This document shows positions 37,381 through 42,725 of a stretch of DNA of 42,725 bases, piece by piece. A program made the position numbers and the translations under genes. The notes beneath the pieces were generated by a model. That model ran no database searches and had not been told where the DNA came from. It was given only the letters and a program-made list of their open reading frames with translations. How positions within the stretch are numbered: position 1 is the first letter of the stretch; the number at the start of each line of letters is the position of its first letter. The DNA comes from Myxococcaceae bacterium (GTDB lineage Bacteria; Myxococcota; Myxococcia; Myxococcales; Myxococcaceae), in assembly GCA_020247085.1 (NCBI GenBank), contig JADCJJ010000038.1, positions 1-42,725 on the forward strand, read 5' to 3'.

Positions 37381-39258
37381 ATGGCCGTCCTCATGCGCCG
37401 CCCCCCGCCGCTCGCCCTCGTCACCCTCGCCTGCGCCGCCGCGCTCTCGTGCCCCAGGCCCGACGCGAGCGTGCAGCCCGACCGGGGCGCGGCGCCTCTG
37501 GACGCGGGCTCGCCCGTTGACCCGGAGCTGGTGCAGCTGCGCGCGGCCCTCCTCGGGCTCGAGCGGGACGTCGGGGCGGCGATGCGGTCGACGGACGAGG
37601 CGCTGTGGGCGCACTGGACCACCGGCGCCCGGCTCGACCTGTCGGCCGCGACGGCCGCGCGGGCCGCCCTGGTGACGCCCGAGCGCTTCGCGCTGCTCCA
37701 GCGGGCGACGGCGCGCGACGCCGACGACCCGCGCGCCCTCATGCACCTCGAGGCACACCTCTCGTCCGAGCGCGTCGCCCTCGCCCTCGCCGCCGACGGC
37801 GAGGCCCTCACCGCGCGCGAGAGCGCCCTCACCTTCTCCGTCGAGGGCAAGGAGGTGCGCTGGCGGGAGCTGAACCGCCTGCTCGCAGCCGAACGGAGCG
37901 CGCTCAAGCGCAAGGCGCTCTGGACGGCCTCGCTCACCGCCGCCGCGACGCTCGAGCGCGCGCTCGAGGCCCGCGACGCGAAGCTCGCCGCGCTGCTGGC
38001 GCCGCAGCGCCCCTTCGACGCGCTGGCGGCCCAGCGCGACGTCGAGCCAGAGGCCATGCGCCGGGTCGCCGAGGGGGTGCTGACGCTCACCGGCGAGGCC
38101 TGGCGCCTCACGCTCGAGCGCCTCAACGCCGCCGACACCAGGCTCCCCCTGGGCGCCCTCACCCGCGCCGACCTGCCGCGCCTCTTGCGCGTCCCGGCCG
38201 ACGTCGAGCTCGCCTTCGACCCGAAGGCCTTCGCGCCGCGCGCCACCTCGCTGCTCGAGGGCCTGGGCCTCGGCCGCGTCGAGGGCCTGACGCTCGACCT
38301 GGCGGAGTCACCGAAGAAGCACCCCCTGCCCCTCACCGTCGCCCCCGGCGGGCCGGCCGACGTGCGCCTCAGCGTTCGCCCACTCGGGGGCCTGCGCGAC
38401 CAGCAGCTCCTCTTCTCGGAGCTCGGCGTCGCGCTGGCGCTGCGGCATGCCGCGACGGGCCGGCTCGCCTTCGACCGCCTCGGAGACCCGGCCGTCACCC
38501 AGGTGACGGGCGAGCTGCTGGCGCTGCTGCCGCTCGAGCCCGCCTGGCTCGACGCCGTCGGAGTGCGGCCCGAGGCCCGGCAGACCGTCATCGACGCCGC
38601 CGCGGCGCAGCGGCTCTTCCTCGTGCGCCGCGCTGCCGTCACCTACCTCGCACGCCTCGACGCCGTGGAGGCTGGCGACGCCCAGGCGAGCGCCCGCGCC
38701 GCGGCCCTCTTCACTCGCGCCCTCGGCGTCCAGCACACCGAGGCCGACATGGCGCGGCTGCGCTCCGACACCGACGACGCGCTCCGCTCGGCCACGACGC
38801 TCCGGGCGATGCTCCTCGCCGAGGCCCTGCGCCAGGCGCTGGCGAACGCCTACGGCCCCACCTGGTTCCGCGAGAAGGCCACCGGCACGGCCCTCGTCGA
38901 GCTGTGGCGAGCCGGCACCTCGAGCGCCGCCGAGGAGCGGCTCGTGCCGCTGGGCGACGCGCTCACCGCCTTCTGGGAGCGCACCGTCAGCCTCACGCCG
39001 GTGGGCCTGCCCGCCGACGGGGGCGTGGTGGTGCGCCCGTGGCCCGCCCTGCGCGAGGGGCCGGAGCGGCCGATGTCGACGGCCCGCCCCTGGCCGCGCC
39101 CCATCGGCCCCCCCATCACCGACGGCGGCACGCAGGTGCGCGACTGGCCGTCGATGACGCCGCGAGCGGTCGACCTGCGCTGGGTGCCGCGGCCCTGGCC
39201 CCAGCTGCAGGAGCGCCAGGTGCAACGCGACGACGCGGGGGTCGGCCCGGCGCCGTGA
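37381..39258 (+). CDS. Putative lipoprotein resembling an M3-type peptidase with degenerate zinc site
   Basis: MRRPPPLALVTLACAAALSCPRP lipobox-like; PADVRLSVRPLGGLRDQQLLFSELGVALALRHA...LGDPAVTQVTGELLALLPLEPAWL. Confidence 0.7.
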   Translation: MAVLMRRPPPLALVTLACAAALSCPRPDASVQPDRGAAPLDAGSPVDPELVQLRAALLGLERDVGAAMRSTDEALWAHWTTGARLDLSAATAARAALVTPERFALLQRATARDADDPRALMHLEAHLSSERVALALAADGEALTARESALTFSVEGKEVRWRELNRLLAAERSALKRKALWTASLTAAATLERALEARDAKLAALLAPQRPFDALAAQRDVEPEAMRRVAEGVLTLTGEAWRLTLERLNAADTRLPLGALTRADLPRLLRVPADVELAFDPKAFAPRATSLLEGLGLGRVEGLTLDLAESPKKHPLPLTVAPGGPADVRLSVRPLGGLRDQQLLFSELGVALALRHAATGRLAFDRLGDPAVTQVTGELLALLPLEPAWLDAVGVRPEARQTVIDAAAAQRLFLVRRAAVTYLARLDAVEAGDAQASARAAALFTRALGVQHTEADMARLRSDTDDALRSATTLRAMLLAEALRQALANAYGPTWFREKATGTALVELWRAGTSSAAEERLVPLGDALTAFWERTVSLTPVGLPADGGVVVRPWPALREGPERPMSTARPWPRPIGPPITDGGTQVRDWPSMTPRAVDLRWVPRPWPQLQERQVQRDDAGVGPAP

Positions 39259-39265
39259 GCCCCGG

Positions 39266-39679
39266 GTGGGCCGCTGCGAGCCCATCGCGGCGCTCCGGGA
39301 CGACGCGCCGAACCCTCGCCGCCGCCAGCTCCGCGTGGGCCGCTGCGAGCCCATCGCGGCGCGCCGGGACGACGCGCCGGCCCCTCGCCGCCGTGAGCTC
39401 CGCGTGGGCCGCAGAGAGTCCATCGCTGCGCGCCGGGACGACGCGCTGGCCCCTCGCCGCCGTGAGCTCCGCGAAGGCCGCAGAGAGTCCATCGCTGCGC
39501 GCCGCGACGACGCGCTGGCCCCTCGCCGCCGTGAGCCCCGCGGGGGCCGCAGAGAGTCCATCGCTGCGCGCCGGGACGACGCGCTGGCCCCTCGCCGCCG
39601 TGAGCCCCGCGTGGGCCGCAGAGAGTCCATCGCGGCGCTCCGCGACGACGCGCTGGCCCCTCGCCACCGTGAGCTCCGC
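39266..39679. repeat. 69-bp tandem repeat, 6 copies
   Basis: Six direct copies of GTGGGCCGCAGAGAGTCCATCGCTGCGCGCCGGGACGACGCGCTGGCCCCTCGCCGCCGTGAGCTCCGC with few substitutions and no indels. Confidence 0.96.
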
Positions 39680-39985
39680 GTCAGCAGGCAGGTACCTCGT
39701 GATGTCCCCTGATCACGCCGCAACGCCCCACCGCCGTCCACGACGAGCGCGTGAGCCGCGAACACGTCGCATCGGCCACGGGCGACGCCGAAGGAATCTT
39801 CACACCGGGATGCTCGAGCATGACCTCGCGAGGAGGCGGACGCGGCGCGTACGGCTGGCGGCGAGGCTTTGGGGGTCGTGGCCGGTTCCCCCCGCGCCGG
39901 TCCGGTGACGCCGCCCCTGAAGCGCGCCTTCGACCGCAGCTGGTGCGCGGAACACTTCGGAGCGCCTCGCTCACCGCCCGACGAC

Positions 39986-40378
39986 TCAGCGGCGGCCGAG
40001 CAGGAACCGCGCCGCATCGGCGAGGGCGGCCACCAGGCCCTTCTGCTGAATCGCCTCGAGCTCGCCCCCATCGAGCCAGACGCCGTGGCAGTGCGCGCAG
40101 AGGTCGAGCACCACCAGGTGATCGCGCTCGCTCTGCACCTTGGCGAGGTGACGCGCGGGAACGCAGCGCGGGCACGTCAGCAGCTCGGCCTGGAGCTCCG
40201 GCGGGGGCACGTGGCGCAGCTCGATCCAGCGCACCTCCACCACCTCCTCGAGCTGGGCGAGCGCCGGCCGCTCCAGCCAGACGCCGCGGCACCGCGCGCA
40301 GCCGAGGCCAGCCACCGAGGGCGTCCTCGGGTCCGGGGTCGACGGCTCGAGGGCGAGGTCACAGCGCGGGCAGCGCAT
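39986..40378 (-). CDS. Double zf-TFIIB (zinc ribbon) domain protein
   Basis: MRCPRCDLALE...LGCARCRGVWLERPALAQLE and LTCPRCVPARH...LDLCAHCHGVWLDGGELEAI. Confidence 0.88.
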   Translation of the reverse strand: MRCPRCDLALEPSTPDPRTPSVAGLGCARCRGVWLERPALAQLEEVVEVRWIELRHVPPPELQAELLTCPRCVPARHLAKVQSERDHLVVLDLCAHCHGVWLDGGELEAIQQKGLVAALADAARFLLGRR

Positions 40379-40492
40379 GCTTGAGGGGTCTTCGCCGACG
40401 AGCCGGGAGTTCGCGTCACCGCGCGGGTGGAGCGACGCCGGACGCGGTACGGAGCGGCCCGCTCCACACGCCGGCCCCCACCCGTCGGGGCG

Positions 40493-41560
40493 TCACAGCA
40501 GCTTCATCAGCTCGGCCTTCTTGGCGGCAAACTCCTCGTCGGTGATGAGCCCCGCGCCCTTCAGCTCGTTGAGCTGCTTGAGCCGGTCCATCACCGAGGG
40601 GCCCGCCGGGGCCGCGGCCGCCTGCGGCTGCTGCGCGGCCTGCTGCTGGTTCTGATTCATGAACATCTGGGCCATGCCGAAGCCCATGCCCATGCCCATG
40701 CCCCCGAGCGCGTTCCCCGCGCCCCCGCCGCCCTCGCCGCCGCCCTTCGCCATGCCCTCGGCCGCGCCCAGCATCGCCTGGCCCTGCGCGTACTGCTGGA
40801 AGCCGCCGGCGAGCCGCGAATAGGCCACGTCCTTCGACAGCTTCTTCAACGTCGCCTCGTCCTCGGGCTTGATGCTGATGGTGAAGTTGCCGAAGGACGT
40901 AATCTTCACGCCGTAGTTCTGCGTGTGCTTGTCCATGCCGGCGATGACCTCTTCCTCGATCTCCTCGGTGTACGCGCCCGAGGTCACGTCGAGGAGCGGC
41001 CACTTCTTCTTCACCAGCAACTCGGCGATGCGGTCCTTGATGACCTTCATCACCTGGCTCTTGAACCAGCCGACGAAGCCCTCGTTGCTCGTCTTCTGCA
41101 GACCCACCATGCCGACGAGCAGCTTCTCGGGGTCGACGACGCGCTGGGCGAAGTCGCCGTACACCATCGTGCCGATGGCGAGGCCCGTCTCGGGGTCGCG
41201 CGCGTCACCGATGGGGCCGCCGAACTTGATCTGCGTGAACTCGCGCGTGCTGACGAAGTAGATCTCGGCGATGAACAGGTCGCCGCCGGTGACCTTCTCG
41301 AGCAGCTTCGACAAGAACGGAAGGTTGTTCGACTCGAGGCTGTGGCGCCCGGGGCCGAGCTTGCCGACCACCTGCCCGTCCTTGACGAAGAGGCACAGCT
41401 CGTCGGCCTGCACGGTGAGCTGGGTGAAGGCCCGGACGTTGCGCTCGGGGTACTTGTAGATGATCTGGTCCTTCGCGTCGTCGGCGCGGGCGATGAAGTT
41501 CCGCTTGGCCTCCGCTGCGGCCGACGAAGCGACGTTCTTGATCGAGTCGAAGATTCCCAT
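40493..41560 (-). CDS. SPFH (band-7/YdjI-like) domain protein with C-terminal SHOCT domain
   Basis: MGIFDSIKNVASSAAAEAKRNFIARADDAKDQIIYKYPERN...; Gly/Met/Gln-rich linker; C-terminal RLKQLNELKGAGLITDEEFAAKKAELMKLL (SHOCT). Confidence 0.9.
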   Translation of the reverse strand: MGIFDSIKNVASSAAAEAKRNFIARADDAKDQIIYKYPERNVRAFTQLTVQADELCLFVKDGQVVGKLGPGRHSLESNNLPFLSKLLEKVTGGDLFIAEIYFVSTREFTQIKFGGPIGDARDPETGLAIGTMVYGDFAQRVVDPEKLLVGMVGLQKTSNEGFVGWFKSQVMKVIKDRIAELLVKKKWPLLDVTSGAYTEEIEEEVIAGMDKHTQNYGVKITSFGNFTISIKPEDEATLKKLSKDVAYSRLAGGFQQYAQGQAMLGAAEGMAKGGGEGGGGAGNALGGMGMGMGFGMAQMFMNQNQQQAAQQPQAAAAPAGPSVMDRLKQLNELKGAGLITDEEFAAKKAELMKLL

Positions 41561-41705
41561 CCCATCCTCCTGCGTAGGGCGCCCACGGGAGGCGCACCGA
41601 AGTGACACGACGTGGCGCTCAACGAAATCGCGTTCAAACCATTGCATGGGGCCTCGGGCCGCAAAAGGCGGGAATTCCAAAGGGCCTCATGGTCAAGTCG
41701 TCACG

Positions 41706-42335
41706 ATGGACGAGCGGCTCCACAAGCACGGGCGCTTCTTCGACGTCTGGTCGCGCTTCTATCGAAGCAACCCATTCGGCCAGGAGCTCCGCCGCATTCA
41801 GCGCCTGGCCATCGAGCGGCTTCGACTGGTGCCCGGGCAGGTGGTGCTCGACCTGGGCTGCGGCCCCGGTGACGGCGCCGCCCGCATCGCCGAGCTGGGC
41901 GCCATCGCCATCGGCCTCGACTACTCGGCGGGAATGCTCGACTCCGCGCGACGCGAGCCGCGGCTCACGAACCGGCTCCTCCGGGGAGACGCCGGCCGTC
42001 TGCCCTTTCGCGACGGCGCCTTCGATAAGCTCGTCTGTACGAACTCGTTCCACCACTACCCGGACCACTTCAAGGCGCTGTGCGAGATGCGGCGCGTGCT
42101 CAAGCCCGGGGGCCTGCTGGTGCTGGTCGACCCGCGGCGCGACCACCTCTTCGGCTGGGGTGCCATCGACCTGGTCGAGAACGCCGTCTTCGGCCTCGAA
42201 GAGGTGCGCATCTTCTCGGTGACGCAGTGGTGCCAGCTGCTCGGCGAAGCCGGCTTCTCGGACTACCGCGTCGACCGCGGCCGCATCTGGAGCCCGGTCG
42301 AGTGGGCCGAGGCCTTCATTGAGGCGCGCGCCTGA
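41706..42335 (+). CDS. Class I SAM-dependent methyltransferase
   Basis: VVLDLGCGPGDGAARIAELGA; LRGDAGRLPFRDGAFDKLVC; MRRVLKPGGLLVLVD. Confidence 0.92.
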   Translation: MDERLHKHGRFFDVWSRFYRSNPFGQELRRIQRLAIERLRLVPGQVVLDLGCGPGDGAARIAELGAIAIGLDYSAGMLDSARREPRLTNRLLRGDAGRLPFRDGAFDKLVCTNSFHHYPDHFKALCEMRRVLKPGGLLVLVDPRRDHLFGWGAIDLVENAVFGLEEVRIFSVTQWCQLLGEAGFSDYRVDRGRIWSPVEWAEAFIEARA

Positions 42336-42345
42336 CGCCGGGCCG

Positions 42346-42725
42346 TCACCCCTCGAACGCGGCGCGCACGTCACGGGCCGCCTTCACGCCGGAGCGCACC
42401 GCCCCCTCCATGTAGCCCTGCGCCGAGAGGTCGGTGTGCTCGCCGGCGAAGAAGACGCGCCCCTCAGGCTCGCCCTCGCAGCCCCGGAACGCGGTGACCT
42501 GGCCGGGGCCGTAGAGCGCGTAGCCCCCCTTCGCGAGCGGCTCGTCGGACCAGGGCACCGTCACCTGCTCGCCCGGCCTCGCCGCGGCGCGCGCTCCGGG
42601 GAAGACGCGGTTGAGCACCTCGAGCATGGCCGCGCGGCTCAGGTCGTCGTCCACCTTCCCGATGAGACGCCCGTCGGTGCCGCCGATGAAGAAGGTGATG
42701 ACACCGTGCTCGCTGTCCTGCATGC
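42346..42725 (-). CDS. Flavin amine oxidase family protein, C-terminal part, truncated by window edge
   Basis: GRVFFAGEHTDLSAQGYMEGAVRSGVKAARDV is the typical FAD-binding C-terminus. Confidence 0.88.
   Translation of the reverse strand, partial: MQDSEHGVITFFIGGTDGRLIGKVDDDLSRAAMLEVLNRVFPGARAAARPGEQVTVPWSDEPLAKGGYALYGPGQVTAFRGCEGEPEGRVFFAGEHTDLSAQGYMEGAVRSGVKAARDVRAAFEG

Noticed and set aside
37287-38642. Upstream part of the 782-aa ORF ahead of epmA
   Set aside because: Antisense to the lipoprotein gene; serine/arginine-rich shadow translation.
39266-39679. CRISPR array
   Set aside because: Units are contiguous 69-bp direct repeats with no unique spacers and no cas genes nearby.
40670-40720. 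CCCATG hexamer run in the SPFH gene as a regulatory repeat
   Set aside because: Simply encodes the GMGMGMG linker of this protein type.

Overview
The window is high-GC, gene-dense DNA with a Myxococcota-like character: many Hanks-type kinases with HRDxSP/HRDxTP loops, abundant lipoproteins, and GTGA/ATGA gene overlaps. The taxonomy is inferred from style only. I call about 36 protein-coding genes, two of them cut by the window ends, and found no rRNA, tRNA, CRISPR array or transposase. The most interesting locus is on the minus strand at 4710-10169, and possibly extends to 13009. It contains an ECF sigma factor, a membrane anti-sigma factor with a ZAS motif and a DUF4384-like ectodomain, an exported caspase-like (C14) protease with an EF-hand loop and a beta-rich C-terminus, a repeat lipoprotein, and a TPR/TM protein. 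A lipoprotein with 10 Ig-like repeats lies directly upstream. Other notable points are: a peptide deformylase with a lipoprotein signal peptide, translationally coupled to a GH31 lipoprotein; a lipoprotein resembling an M3-type metallopeptidase that has lost its HExxH zinc site; a six-copy 69-bp tandem repeat with no stops in several frames; three Ser/Thr kinases, two of them paired with similar TPR/TM proteins; and an SPFH-SHOCT protein next to a double zf-TFIIB protein. All functional calls come from reading motifs by eye; no database searches were run.
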